A DNA stretch of 64,000 nt, taken from assembly GCA_024231955.1 (NCBI GenBank), contig JAAEPZ010000433.1, positions 186,001-250,000 of the forward strand, read 5' to 3'. Shown here one piece after another: positions 8,681 through 18,100 of this stretch. Both the position numbers and the translations under genes were made by a program. The stretch comes from a bacterium. Lineage in GTDB: Bacteria; Krumholzibacteriota; Krumholzibacteriia; JACNKJ01. Position 1 is the first letter of the stretch. The number at the start of each line of letters is the position of its first letter. The notes below the pieces were generated by a model. It was given only the letters and a program-made list of their open reading frames with translations, did no database searches and had not been told where the DNA came from.

Positions 8681-9269
8681 GTGATCCTCTCCGTGCTCCA
8701 GCGCCGATTCGCGATTCGAAGTGAGATGGTCCCATGGAGCCGACGGCCAGCCTAACATATTACCATCCAAAAAACGACCGGGCGACAGCGGTTTTGCCTG
8801 TCCCGGATCCATTTAATTAACGCATCGCCGGGGGATTTGCAAGCACTTGCAGGGCGGGCCTTTGGAGGTAGGAAATGGATACAACGGGGAATCGATATTG
8901 CCCATAAACGGTTGCGACCCGCCCGGAGGGCAGTCCGCAGAGCCTTCGGATCAAAGTCCTTGGTATGTATGGTGACGGTATTCACCTGACATCCCCTCCG
9001 GACACTTCGGAGATCCCGATACGTGAGTCCGGCCTCTATCGCCTGAGCTCCCTGCTCCAGACAAAAGCTGGGTGAATCACACACGCAGATTCAAGTACAT
9101 CTCAATGCAAATGCCGCCATGAGCCTTTTCGATCACGTTATGAATCCGATCCGCAAGTCGGCCAGGACATCGCTGAAGGCTCTGCCCGACCGAATGCAAT
9201 TGCCACTTGACCCCACGCGCCCCGGGGAGCATCCTCCAGCGGATTTCCGGAACCATACAAGGGGGAGCC
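8681..9269. other. Intergenic region between divergent genes
   Basis: About 590 nt between the divergent starts at 8680 (minus) and 9270 (plus). It holds a candidate minus-strand promoter (8814-8842). A 110-codon minus frame (8752-9084) has no ribosome site or recognisable motif and was not accepted. Nothing else is visible. Confidence 0.5.
8814..8842 (-). promoter_or_regulatory. Candidate promoter of the activase/HgdB operon
   Basis: On the minus strand TTGCAA (8842-8837) is followed after 17 nt by TAATTA (8819-8814), about 135 nt before the chosen TTG start. The -10 lies within the palindrome TTAATTAA. Confidence 0.4.
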
Positions 9270-9935
9270 ATGCCGGACCAACCTATCATGATCTTCATCG
9301 TCGCCGGTGCGCTGGTCATTGGCGCCATTGTCTTCCTTGTCGTTCGCTACGAGGGCAGGCGTCGGGAGGCGCTGATTGCTATCGCCAACCGGCTTGATCT
9401 CAAATTCGAGTCCAAGGATCTGAACAAAACCCACAAGAGATACGAGCACCTCCACCTGTTCAAGCAGGGTCACGGCAAGCGGATGTCGAGTATCATGACG
9501 GGCACCGCCCAGGGGATCAATATCGCGATCTTCGACTACAGGTACACCGTCGGCGGCGGACAACACTCACACACCTACAACCAGACCGTCATCCACCTCC
9601 ACTCCGATCAACTCTCGCTGCCCGGTTTCGCCATGCGCCCGGAGAACGTGTTCCACAAGATCGGTCAGAAGATGGGTTACCAGGATATCAACTTCGACAA
9701 CGCCCCGGAGTTCAGCAAACGCTATCTCCTCCGCGGTGAAAACGAAAACCGGATTCGGATGATATTCAAAACGCCCGTCATCAAACATTTCGAGGGGCAG
9801 GACAAGTGCTGCGTGGAGGGCTCCGGCACCGACCTCTTCTACTATCGCTCCAATAAAAGGGTGAAGCCGGAACTGATCTCCGACTTCATGAAAGAGGGCT
9901 TTCAGGTGTACGGGCTGTTCATCAAAAACGATTGA
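9270..9935 (+). CDS. Membrane-anchored protein of unknown function
   Basis: A 221-aa protein starting at ATG 9270 directly after GGGGGAG; the longer frame from 9207 lacks a site. Residues 5-25 are a single hydrophobic anchor (IMIFIVAGALVIGAIVFLVV) followed by RYEGRRRE, so the bulk faces the cytoplasm. The soluble part has alternating beta strands and a conserved-looking LPGFAMRPENVFHKIG segment. It resembles uncharacterised one-TM proteins found in several phyla, with no known enzymatic motif. It stands alone, with 200 nt before the next gene. No function is proposed. Confidence 0.65.
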   Translation: MPDQPIMIFIVAGALVIGAIVFLVVRYEGRRREALIAIANRLDLKFESKDLNKTHKRYEHLHLFKQGHGKRMSSIMTGTAQGINIAIFDYRYTVGGGQHSHTYNQTVIHLHSDQLSLPGFAMRPENVFHKIGQKMGYQDINFDNAPEFSKRYLLRGENENRIRMIFKTPVIKHFEGQDKCCVEGSGTDLFYYRSNKRVKPELISDFMKEGFQVYGLFIKND

Positions 9936-10136
9936 TCATCCGCACAACCCGGTGCGCGTCATACCATTAGCACACATTTCATCCGGATCAAGCATCCGCG
10001 GATACGGGCCGTGAGAGCCCTACTGCCGCGTTGCTCTTCGCCCCGACATGTCTCAACAATGGGACAGCTATTTATATACATACATCCATCCCCCCTTTTA
10101 TGGTATCCTGACCATATATTCAACAAGGAGGGCCCC

Positions 10137-11318
10137 ATGAACAGAATGCTGATTTTTGTTTTGCTGTTTCTTGTCAGTCTTGCCGCCCAGGCGGACACCT
10201 ACACCCTCAATGCCGACGGATCGGGCGACTTCGCCACGATCCAGGATGCCATCAACGGCGCCGCGAACTACGATATCATCGAGCTCACACCGGGCACCTA
10301 CGTCGGCGGGGGCAACACCAATGTCGACTTCTCAGGCAAATCCGTCACCGTCTGCTCACAGGATGCCGACAACCGCGCCGTGATCAACGGCTACGGCGCG
10401 AGCCGCGCCTTCATCTTCGAGACAGACGAGGACTACGACGCGGTTCTGCGGGACCTCAAGTTCAACGACTGCCGCGCACTCGACGGGGGCGCAATTCTGA
10501 TAGACAACGCACAGCCCAGAATCTCCGGCTGCGATTTCGAATACTGCCATGCCGAGGGGAACGGCGGCGCGATCCGCTGCATCTCATCCCTGGTCCAGAT
10601 CAGCGATTGCACTTTCAGCAACTGCTACGCCGAACTGCGGGGGGGGTGCATCTTTACGGGGGAATCGACCTATCTCTCCATCACCGACTGCATGTTCGAA
10701 GATTCACGCGCGGAGTTGCGCGGCGGCGCGCTCTACATCTCCTACTCCCCCACCGAACTGATCGACTGCGGGTTCCACGGATGCGAGAGTATTCAGGGTG
10801 GCGCGGTGGCCGTCAACAACATCGCAGTGCTCTTTGTCCGTTGCACGATGTACGACAACACCGGTCAGGGAGCGGCGATCTGGTCCTGCAATGAACTGGG
10901 GCAGCCCACCCTTCAGAGCTGCACGCTGGTCGCGAACAGCACGACTCATAATTTCGGCGCAATCTACCTGAACGGCGGTGCCGATTGCACCCTGTTGAAC
11001 ACGATTATCGCCGGCAATACGGGCAAGGCTATCGCAATCGCCCCAGATGGCGGCTCGGTGGATCTGATCTGTTGCGACCTGTGGGGCAACTCCAACGGAG
11101 ACTGGATTGACGACTTGAGCGTGCAGCTGGGTTTCGACGGCAACATCTGTGAAGACCCGCAGTTCTGCGACCCGGACGATTTCGTCTTCACGATCAACTG
11201 CGCATCTCCCTGCTTCACCGACCCCGATTGCAACCAGATCGGCGCCTGGGGCGTCGGCTGCGGCGACACAGCGTCAACACCGTCAACCTGGAGTCGGATC
11301 AAAGTCCTCTACTACTGA
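10137..11318 (+). CDS. Secreted right-handed parallel beta-helix protein (paralog 1)
   Basis: A 393-aa protein starting at ATG 10137, with AAGGAGG upstream. The signal peptide (residues 1-20) ends AAQADT. The mature protein begins with the typical 'GSGDFATIQDAINGA...DIIELTPGTY' pattern of pectate-lyase-like/NosD helices (quoted in two parts). About ten beta-helix coils follow, marked by repeats such as RALDGGAILI, EGNGGAIRC, ELRGGALYIS and SIQGGAVAV. Many cysteines (CxF or CTF at coil corners) form a possible disulfide ladder. No catalytic residues were identified and there is no C-terminal sorting domain. It is most likely an adhesin or carbohydrate-binding surface protein. It is 40-50% alike by eye to the next gene, so the pair is a tandem duplication. 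Confidence 0.8.
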   Translation: MNRMLIFVLLFLVSLAAQADTYTLNADGSGDFATIQDAINGAANYDIIELTPGTYVGGGNTNVDFSGKSVTVCSQDADNRAVINGYGASRAFIFETDEDYDAVLRDLKFNDCRALDGGAILIDNAQPRISGCDFEYCHAEGNGGAIRCISSLVQISDCTFSNCYAELRGGCIFTGESTYLSITDCMFEDSRAELRGGALYISYSPTELIDCGFHGCESIQGGAVAVNNIAVLFVRCTMYDNTGQGAAIWSCNELGQPTLQSCTLVANSTTHNFGAIYLNGGADCTLLNTIIAGNTGKAIAIAPDGGSVDLICCDLWGNSNGDWIDDLSVQLGFDGNICEDPQFCDPDDFVFTINCASPCFTDPDCNQIGAWGVGCGDTASTPSTWSRIKVLYY

Positions 11319-11349
11319 CCATCTTATTTTGAAGCCGACTGCTTTCGAG

Positions 11350-11372
11350 GGGCTCCGGATTGACCGGAGCCC
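11350..11372 (+). terminator. Rho-independent terminator after beta-helix paralog 1
   Basis: A perfect 9-bp stem (GGGCTCCGG / CCGGAGCCC) with loop ATTGA is followed by TTTCCTGTT, 32 nt after the stop codon. Confidence 0.65.
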
Positions 11373-11400
11373 TTTCCTGTTGCCGATCCCAACACCCCGC

Positions 11401-11429
11401 TTGAGGCATTCGCCGGCGCATGATATCCT
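11401..11429 (+). promoter_or_regulatory. Promoter of beta-helix paralog 2
   Basis: TTGAGG (11401-11406), 17-nt spacer, TATCCT (11424-11429). The same TATCCTG element lies at 10104-10110, 28 nt before the start of paralog 1. This suggests the duplication carried the promoter along. Confidence 0.5.
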
Positions 11430-11457
11430 GCAGCGACTCAATCAAGGGATATCATGC
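11418..11457 (+). repeat. 11-bp perfect inverted repeat spanning the start codon of paralog 2
   Basis: GCATGATATCC (11418-11428) pairs exactly with GGATATCATGC (11447-11457) across an 18-nt loop. The right arm contains the ATG (11454-11456) and abuts the AAGGG ribosome site. It also overlaps the -10 box, so it could be an operator at DNA level or, if transcribed, a start-sequestering hairpin. Confidence 0.45.
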
Positions 11458-12614
11458 TCCGTCTCCTTGCTCCGTACCTGACGATTCTTCTGCTGGCCGG
11501 CCGAGCCATGGCGGCCCTCTATGTGGTCACCCCCACCGGTTCGGGTGACTATGTCACCATCCAGGCGGCGATCAATGCCGCCGACCATGGCGATGTCATC
11601 GAACTCACCGATGGCGTTTTCGCCGGGCCCGGCAATATCGATCTTGATCCTGTCGGCAAGCGGATCACAATCCGCAGTCAAAACGGTCCTACAGCCTGCA
11701 TCATTGATGGCCATCATCTGGATCGCGCTTTCAGGATTCATAAGAACGAGAGCCGGGAATCGATGATCGAGGGGATCGGTTTCGTCTCCTGCTACGGCGA
11801 TGAGGGGGCGGCGATGTTGATCTTCGCAGCCTCGCCTCTGGTTCGCAACTGCATCTTCGAATCATGTGCGGTGGCGGTCAACGGAGGGGCGGTCTCCATA
11901 CACGGCGGCGCTCCCCGTTTCGAGGAGTGCCGGTTCCTGGAGTGCACCTCCCTGGGTCGCGGCGGCGCGCTCTTCTGCTGCGACGATTCCGCTCCCGTCC
12001 TCAGCAACTGTCAATTCAGCGGGTGCAGGGCGGAGCTGCCCGGCGGAGCGCTCTACATCTCCTACTCCCCGGTGAACCTGACCGGATGCATCTTCAGCGA
12101 AAACACCGGCTCACTCGGCGGCGCTATCGCCCTCAACAACTACTGGCTGACGGTCACGCGCTGCACCTTCATCCAGAACAGCGCCGGCGGCGGCAGCGCC
12201 ATCTGGGCCGGCGGGAAAGCCGCTGCGCCGCTGATCGTCAATTGCACACTTGTCCGGAACAGGTCCAGCGTCAACAATGGAGCCATCTACCTGAACGGAG
12301 GTTCCTGCGGCTATCTGGAGAACACGATCATCGCCTACTCCACCGGCATGCCGGTTCACTGCACGGAGGAGGGTGAACTGGTCAGTTTCACCGCCTGCAA
12401 CCTGTTCAGCAACAGCTCGGGTGACTGGATCGCCTCCTACGCCGATCAGTTCGAACGGAACGGCAACATCCGCTCCGATCCACTTCTCGATTTCGAATCC
12501 CTCCCCGAACTCTACATAGCGCCCGAATCCCCGTGCGCGCCCCATCCGGACGGGTCGCAGACCGCAAACCTGATCGGAGCCTGGCCGGTTCGGCAAACGG
12601 ACAAAACACGATAA
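11454..12614 (+). CDS. Secreted right-handed parallel beta-helix protein (paralog 2)
   Basis: A 386-aa paralog of the preceding gene. Its signal peptide (1-20) ends GRAMAA. The mature start has the same GSGDYVTIQAAINAADHGD pattern, and coils are marked by VNGGAVSIH, GRGGALFCC, ELPGGALYISYSP and NNGAIYLNGGS. The stretches GGALYISYSP and GAIYLNGG are identical to paralog 1 at equivalent coils. Unlike paralog 1, the C-terminus is Pro-rich and ends in a basic tail (RQTDKTR). The start ATG follows AAGGG by six bases. It is probably a surface-exposed binding protein; no active-site residues can be assigned. Confidence 0.8.
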   Translation: MLRLLAPYLTILLLAGRAMAALYVVTPTGSGDYVTIQAAINAADHGDVIELTDGVFAGPGNIDLDPVGKRITIRSQNGPTACIIDGHHLDRAFRIHKNESRESMIEGIGFVSCYGDEGAAMLIFAASPLVRNCIFESCAVAVNGGAVSIHGGAPRFEECRFLECTSLGRGGALFCCDDSAPVLSNCQFSGCRAELPGGALYISYSPVNLTGCIFSENTGSLGGAIALNNYWLTVTRCTFIQNSAGGGSAIWAGGKAAAPLIVNCTLVRNRSSVNNGAIYLNGGSCGYLENTIIAYSTGMPVHCTEEGELVSFTACNLFSNSSGDWIASYADQFERNGNIRSDPLLDFESLPELYIAPESPCAPHPDGSQTANLIGAWPVRQTDKTR

Positions 12615-12695
12615 TCTCAACCCAACCGGCACATAAAGAGAAACACCGATCGCAAAACGACCGGCGTATCTCTTGATATTGATCCGCGCAACCCG

Positions 12696-13292
12696 CTAGG
12701 CCAGAGTCAGTTGAATCTCCCCGACATGAATCAGCGGGTGCTTGTCGAATTCGCGACGGGTTGCGATCAGCAGATCGATCCGCCCGGCGATATCTCCGGT
12801 GCCCCGAGCTTCGAAATCATGTACCGGCGTATAGCCCTCGATCCCCTCCGCAGCGGGATCCTTGACCACCTCATGCTCGAAGTTGGACAGTTTCAGCCCC
12901 CGGGGCAGCTCCTTCACCAGACCGGTGATCTCGTTGTAGTAGCGGGCGCCGAACGTCTCGAACTTGAAGTGCATCGACCCCGAGCGGATACGCTTGAAGG
13001 ATTTGATCTCCAGGCCGACCGACCTCTCCACCCGTCGCTTCAGCTTCTTGAGGCGGGCGCAGGTCTTGTTGTCCATGATCACATGGCAGTTGGCGGGCAG
13101 CACGCTGATGAAATCAGCCACGCGGTCGCCGAGTCCCTCATGGAAGATGCCGTCATCGAGATTGAAGAAGATGGTGGCCTCCTCCTCCGAGCCCATGACC
13201 AGCCCCGCCAGGAATCCTCGCGTGAGTTTGGGCGAGCCCTTGAAGACGACTTCGTAAAAAGAGGGCGTCACTTTTCTCTGTGCATTGGCCAT
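12696..13292 (-). CDS. Conserved protein of unknown function in the NhaD operon
   Basis: A 198-aa soluble protein starting at ATG 13292 after GGAG, 12 nt behind the antiporter stop, so the two are co-transcribed. It has no signal peptide or membrane segment. Visible features are an acidic FNLDDGIFHEG segment, a basic helix (CARLKKLKRRVERSVG), and a beta-rich C-terminal half. The family is not recognised. Pairing with an antiporter suggests a cytoplasmic accessory or regulatory role, but nothing in the sequence proves this. Confidence 0.65.
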   Translation of the reverse strand: MANAQRKVTPSFYEVVFKGSPKLTRGFLAGLVMGSEEEATIFFNLDDGIFHEGLGDRVADFISVLPANCHVIMDNKTCARLKKLKRRVERSVGLEIKSFKRIRSGSMHFKFETFGARYYNEITGLVKELPRGLKLSNFEHEVVKDPAAEGIEGYTPVHDFEARGTGDIAGRIDLLIATRREFDKHPLIHVGEIQLTLA

Positions 13293-13304
13293 TCGTCCTG
13301 CTCC

Positions 13305-14903
13305 TTAGCGGAAGAAAATGAGGGATACGATCACGAGGACCGGAACCAGAATGGGGACCGAGTAGCGGATCATGTAGCCGAAGAAACTCGGCATCGGGAT
13401 ACCGGCCTCCTCGGCGATCGATTTGACCATGAAGTTGGGTGCATTGCCGATGTAGGTATTCGCCCCCATGAACACGGCGCCGGCGCTGATGGCGGTCAGG
13501 TCTTTGATGAAGGTCGAGTTGACCGACACATCCTGCACATAGCCCAGCATGGCGGGGATGTCCGATTCGGCTGCGCCGAGATCGCCCAGCGCCGCGTTGA
13601 AGAAGGTCAGATAGGTGGGCGCGTTATCCAGGAAACTGGAGAGGATGCCCGTGCCCCAGAAGTAGCGCATGGGACCGTGAATGGCCGCCGTCAGACCGGC
13701 CAACGCACCGTCGGGCCCCGCCTTGAGAATCGCGAGCGCGGGTATGATCGTCATGAAGATGCCTGCGAACAGGTAGGCCACCTCCTGGATGGGGAACCAG
13801 GAGAACTCATTCCTCTCGCGAATGATCTTGCGTGTCGTCAACAGGCTGCACACACCCATCAGGATGAGGAAGCCGTCACGAATCCAGTTCTGCAGTTCAA
13901 CGTAAACATGGCCGTAGATCGGCACCTCCTGCATGCGCACCGCGCCAGAGAAGATGACCGCGCCCATGACGCCGAGCAGGAAGATCAGGTTGTGCGCACC
14001 CTCCACCTTGATGCCCGCCTCACCCTTCTTGGCCTTGGGGACATTCTCCTCGCGACGATAGTAGATCGTATCCATCACCAGGAAGATCACCAGCAGCAGG
14101 CCGATAGACACCAGCATTTGCGGCAGCAGCGCGGTGGTCACCCAGAAGAAGGGCACCTTGTGCAGGAAGCCGAGGAACAGGGGTGGATCGCCAAGCGGCG
14201 TCAGACTGCCGCCGATATTGGCCACCATGAAGATGAAGAACACGATGACATGCACCTTGTTGCGGCGCCAGGCGTTGGCCCGCAGCAACGGTCGGATCAT
14301 CACCATGGCCGCACCGGTCGTGCCGATCCAGGAGGCCAGCAGGGTGCCGATAATCAGCAGCACGGCGTTGACGCGCGGCGTGCCGCGCAGCGCACCCCCG
14401 ACGAAGATGCCGCCGGACACGGTGAACAGCGCCCAGAGCAGGATGATGAACGGAATGTAGTCCACCAGGTAGATGTGCAGAACCGACTGCAGGGCATCCG
14501 CCTTCATGATGATCAGGAAGGGGATGGCGAAGGCCAGAGCCCAGAACACGGATACCTTGGGGAAGTGCTTGTGCCAGAAGTGGGGCGCGACCAGCGGACC
14601 GAGAGCGATGGAGAGGAGGATGCCGATGAAGGGGATCACCGTCCACAGCGGCAGTTGCCCGACCGGATCGCTGTGTGCGCCGCCGTGCCCATCGGCATCG
14701 CCGTGCCCATCCGCATCGCCGTGCGACGCGGCCGCACCCTCCGGATGCGCAGCGGAGTCATCCTTCACGACCTCATGTGTCGCCGCAGAATCGTCGCCAT
14801 GTTCCTGGGCACCGACAGGCGCCGGAATCATGACAAACAGCGGAACCGTCATCAACAGCATAAGGATGAGAAAGGAACGACCGGAAAAGAATCTGGCAAT
14901 CAT
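13305..14903 (-). CDS. nhaD: NhaD-type Na+/H+ antiporter with His/Asp-rich N-terminal segment
   Basis: A 532-aa inner-membrane antiporter of the ion-transporter (ArsB/NhaD/citrate) superfamily with about 12 membrane helices. The start is ATG 14903 after GGGAG; the longer frame to 15029 is unsupported. Residues 1-31 are a signal-like hydrophobic helix ending VGAQEHGDD. Next comes a hydrophilic segment of about 45 residues with repeated GHGDAD units, which should lie in the periplasm, and then the membrane core. NhaD hallmarks include the loop NIGGSLTPLGDPPLFLGF and the C-terminal NTYIGNAPNFMVKSIAE. NhaD proteins exchange Na+ or Li+ for protons at alkaline pH. The gene is transcribed with the unknown gene behind it. 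Confidence 0.88.
   Translation of the reverse strand: MIARFFSGRSFLILMLLMTVPLFVMIPAPVGAQEHGDDSAATHEVVKDDSAAHPEGAAASHGDADGHGDADGHGGAHSDPVGQLPLWTVIPFIGILLSIALGPLVAPHFWHKHFPKVSVFWALAFAIPFLIIMKADALQSVLHIYLVDYIPFIILLWALFTVSGGIFVGGALRGTPRVNAVLLIIGTLLASWIGTTGAAMVMIRPLLRANAWRRNKVHVIVFFIFMVANIGGSLTPLGDPPLFLGFLHKVPFFWVTTALLPQMLVSIGLLLVIFLVMDTIYYRREENVPKAKKGEAGIKVEGAHNLIFLLGVMGAVIFSGAVRMQEVPIYGHVYVELQNWIRDGFLILMGVCSLLTTRKIIRERNEFSWFPIQEVAYLFAGIFMTIIPALAILKAGPDGALAGLTAAIHGPMRYFWGTGILSSFLDNAPTYLTFFNAALGDLGAAESDIPAMLGYVQDVSVNSTFIKDLTAISAGAVFMGANTYIGNAPNFMVKSIAEEAGIPMPSFFGYMIRYSVPILVPVLVIVSLIFFR
14668..14735 (-). repeat. Short tandem repeats coding the His/Asp-rich linker of NhaD
   Basis: Near-identical units of about 18 bp (gcatcgccgtgcccatc type) encode the repeated GDADGH motif of the antiporter's N-terminal segment. 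Such runs change length easily by replication slippage. Confidence 0.5.
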
Positions 14904-15046
14904 ATCCACTCCCAGCGAACTCCGATCGGCAATCATGCACCATGGTGATAATGCATCGGGATATCGCGGAAAACAACCCGGATCCGCAATCGCGCATTCG
15001 CAATCACAAACCCGGATAAAACGGGTCACTACATTATTAGGTTCGA

Positions 15047-15102
15047 CCTGATTCAGGAATACTTAACCTGTTTTCGACTCAAACCGAAAGCGATTAATCG
15101 CT
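15047..15102. promoter_or_regulatory. Two palindromes in the nhaD leader
   Basis: CCTGATTCAGG (15047-15057) and the perfect 14-mer AGCGATTAATCGCT (15089-15102) lie between the metH stop and the nhaD start. They could be operators of nhaD. The second could act as a weak terminator for metH, but it is not followed by a T-run. Confidence 0.35.
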
Positions 15103-15132
15103 GTCATTGCATACTGTTAGCTTTTCTACCAC

Positions 15133-18100
15133 TTACTCCGCGTCCGGCAGGTAATTCAGGTGACGGGCAAGCTGCCGCTCCGAATCCGCAACCGATCCCC
15201 CCTTGCGCTCGGCGTAATCCATGACCTGATCGCGTCCCAGATTGCCGACATTGAAGTACCGCGCCTCGGGATGGATGAAGTACAGACCGCTGACGCTGGC
15301 GGCCGGAATCATTGCGGCGGTCTCCGTCAGGGAGATCCCCGCCTCCCCGGCAGTCAACAGTTCGAAAAGTCTGAACTTTTCGGTGTGATCCGGGCAGGAG
15401 GGGTAACCTATCGCCGGTCGGATACCACTGTCGGCGGGCAATCCCAGATCGACGCATATCTGTCGATGCAGATGCTCCGCCTGGGCTTCGGCCAGTCTGT
15501 CGGCCAGTGCTCGGATCATTATCGCACGATAGTCATCGCCCTCGGCGCGGAACCGCGCCTCGGCTTCCGCCGCCCCCAGACCGGCCGTGAGGGCAAAGCC
15601 CCCCATCCAATCCGGCGCACCACCGACAGGCGAGATGTAGTCGGAGAGGCAGCGGTTGGGTTTAGCGGCAGCATGGGTCGTCTGCTGCCGCAACAGCGGG
15701 AACCGGGTCATCTCGGTCGTACGTGATTCCGCGGTGTAGAGGATGACATCATCCCCCTCGGCGGCGGCAGGCCAGAAGCCGTAGACGCCCCGAGCCTCCA
15801 GCAGATTGTTCTCAACGATTTCAGCCAGCAGCGTGCGGGCATCCGCAACCAGATCACGCGCCGCCGCTCCCCGTTCGGGATGAGACAGGACCTCCGGGTA
15901 TCGCCCCTTGAGCTCCCACGTCTTGAAGAAGAATGTCCAGTCGATCAGTTCGACCAGTTCGGCCAGTGGCGTCGCCACCATCCGGCGTCCGCAAAAGGGT
16001 GGTTTGGCGATGCCGCCGAAGTCGAGTAACGCACGATTGCTCCTCGCCTCCTCAATGGAGAGCAGCGGCTTGGGAATCCTGGCCTCAGCCCTCTCCCGCA
16101 GGCCTCTCTGCTTCCGGGCGACCTCCTCCAGGTAATCCTGACGAGTATCGCGATTGAGAAGATCGCCAACGGTACTCGCCGCCCGCGATGCGTCCTTGAC
16201 CTGGATCACACCATGTTCGTACTCCGGTGCGATCCGCAGCGCCGTGTGCTCCGGGCTGGTCGTGGCGCCGCCCACCAGCAGCGGCATGACCAAGCCCCGC
16301 CGGTTCATCTCGCGGGCAACCTCGGTCATCTCGTCGAGTGAGGGGGTGATCAGACCGCTGAGGCCGACGATATCGGGCTTGAGCTCCGTTGCCTTGTCGA
16401 TGATCACGGGAGTGGGGACCATTACCCCCAGATCGATGATCTCGTAGCCGTTGCAGCCGAGCACCACGCTGACGATGTTCTTGCCGATATCGTGGACATC
16501 GCCCTTGACCGTCGCCAGCAGAATCCGCCCCCGACTCGCAGCGCCGACCTGGTCCTGCTTGAGGTAGGGATCCAGGATCTCCACTGCGCGCTTCATTGCC
16601 CTGGCGCTCTTCACGATCTGGGGCAGGAACATCTTCCCCTCGCCGAACAGCTTGCCGACGGTTCTCATGCCGTCCATTAACGGACCCTCGACAATCGTCA
16701 GCGGCAAATCGTAGACGGTCAGAGCCTGTTCGAGATCCTCTGCGAGATAATCGAGAATCCCATGCACGAGCGCATGCGCCAGACGCGCGGACAGATCGCC
16801 TTCACGCCAGGCCAGATTCTCGATCTGCTTCGCCCCCTCGCCCTTCACGGTCGTGGCGAATTCGATCAACCGCTCGGTGGCGTCGTCGCGACGATTCCAG
16901 AGGACATCCTCCACCCGCTCCAGCAGGTGCGGTTCGATATCCTCATACACCGCCAGCTGACCGGCATTGACGATGCCCATATCCAGCCCCGCCTCGATCG
17001 CCCTGTAGAGAAAAGCGGCATGCATCGCCTCGCGCACCACGTCATTGCCGCGGAAAGCGAAAGAGAGGTTGCTGATCCCGCCGCTGAACCTGGCGCCGGG
17101 ACAACTGACCTTGAGACGCTTGACCGCCTCGATGAAATGGATCGCGTAGTCGCGATGCTCATCCAGACCGGTCGCCACGGCCAGCACGTTGATGTCCATG
17201 ATGATGTCACAGGCGGGGAACCCGGCCTGGTCGACAAGGAGCCCGTAGGCCCGCTCCATGATCTCCACCTTGCGATCGGCGGTATCGGCCTGCCCCCTCT
17301 CGTCGAAGGCCATGATCACGGCGGCGGCACCGTAACGATGCACCAGACGCGCCCGGCGGAGGAACTCCTCCTCGCCATCCTTAAGGCTCAACGAGTTGAC
17401 GACCCCCTTGCCCTGCAGCCCCTTGAGGCCGATCTCGAGCACCTCCCAGCGGGAGCTGTCGATCATCACCGGCAGGCGGGCTATCTCGGGCTCGGCGGCC
17501 ATCAGCCGGAGGAAATGATCCATTGCGGCGGGTGCGTCCAGCAGGGGATCATCCATATTGAGATCGAGCATGTTGGCGCCCCCCTCAACCTGTTGGCGGG
17601 CGATCTTGAGCGCCGCCTCGAATTTCTCCTCGCGGATCAGGCGGGCGAAACGGCGGGAGCCCGCCACGTTGAGCCGCTCGCCGATCATGAAGAAGCTGCT
17701 GTCGGGGTGGAACGCCTCCGTTTCGAGACCGCTGAAACGGGTAATCCGATCCGCGGCCGGAACCGGGTGCGGCAACGGGCGCGGCGTCGCGCCCTCCATC
17801 GCCCGGGCGATGGCCGCAATATGGGCGGGTGAACTACCGCAGCAACCGCCGACCAGATTCGCGAGGCCGCTGTCCACGAACTCCCTGATCAACCCGGCCA
17901 TGATCTCGGGGCTGTCATCATAACCGCCGAGCGCATTGGGCAGCCCGGCATTGGGATGCACGCTCACCCAGGTCGGCGCCAGCGTCTCCAGCTCGACCAG
18001 GGCGGGTCGGATATCGCGTGCGCCGAAGGAGCAGTTCAACCCCACACTGAAGGGCGCGGCATGCTCCACCGAGGTCCAGAAGGCCTCGATGGTTTGGCCC

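Noticed and set aside
8752..9084. 110-codon minus-strand frame
   Set aside because: No ribosome site, no motif, overlaps the likely leader and promoter of the activase gene.
12711..14948. 745-codon plus-strand open frame opposite nhaD
   Set aside because: It is opposite two supported genes, and its very His/Gln/Arg-rich composition marks it as a shadow of membrane-helix codons.
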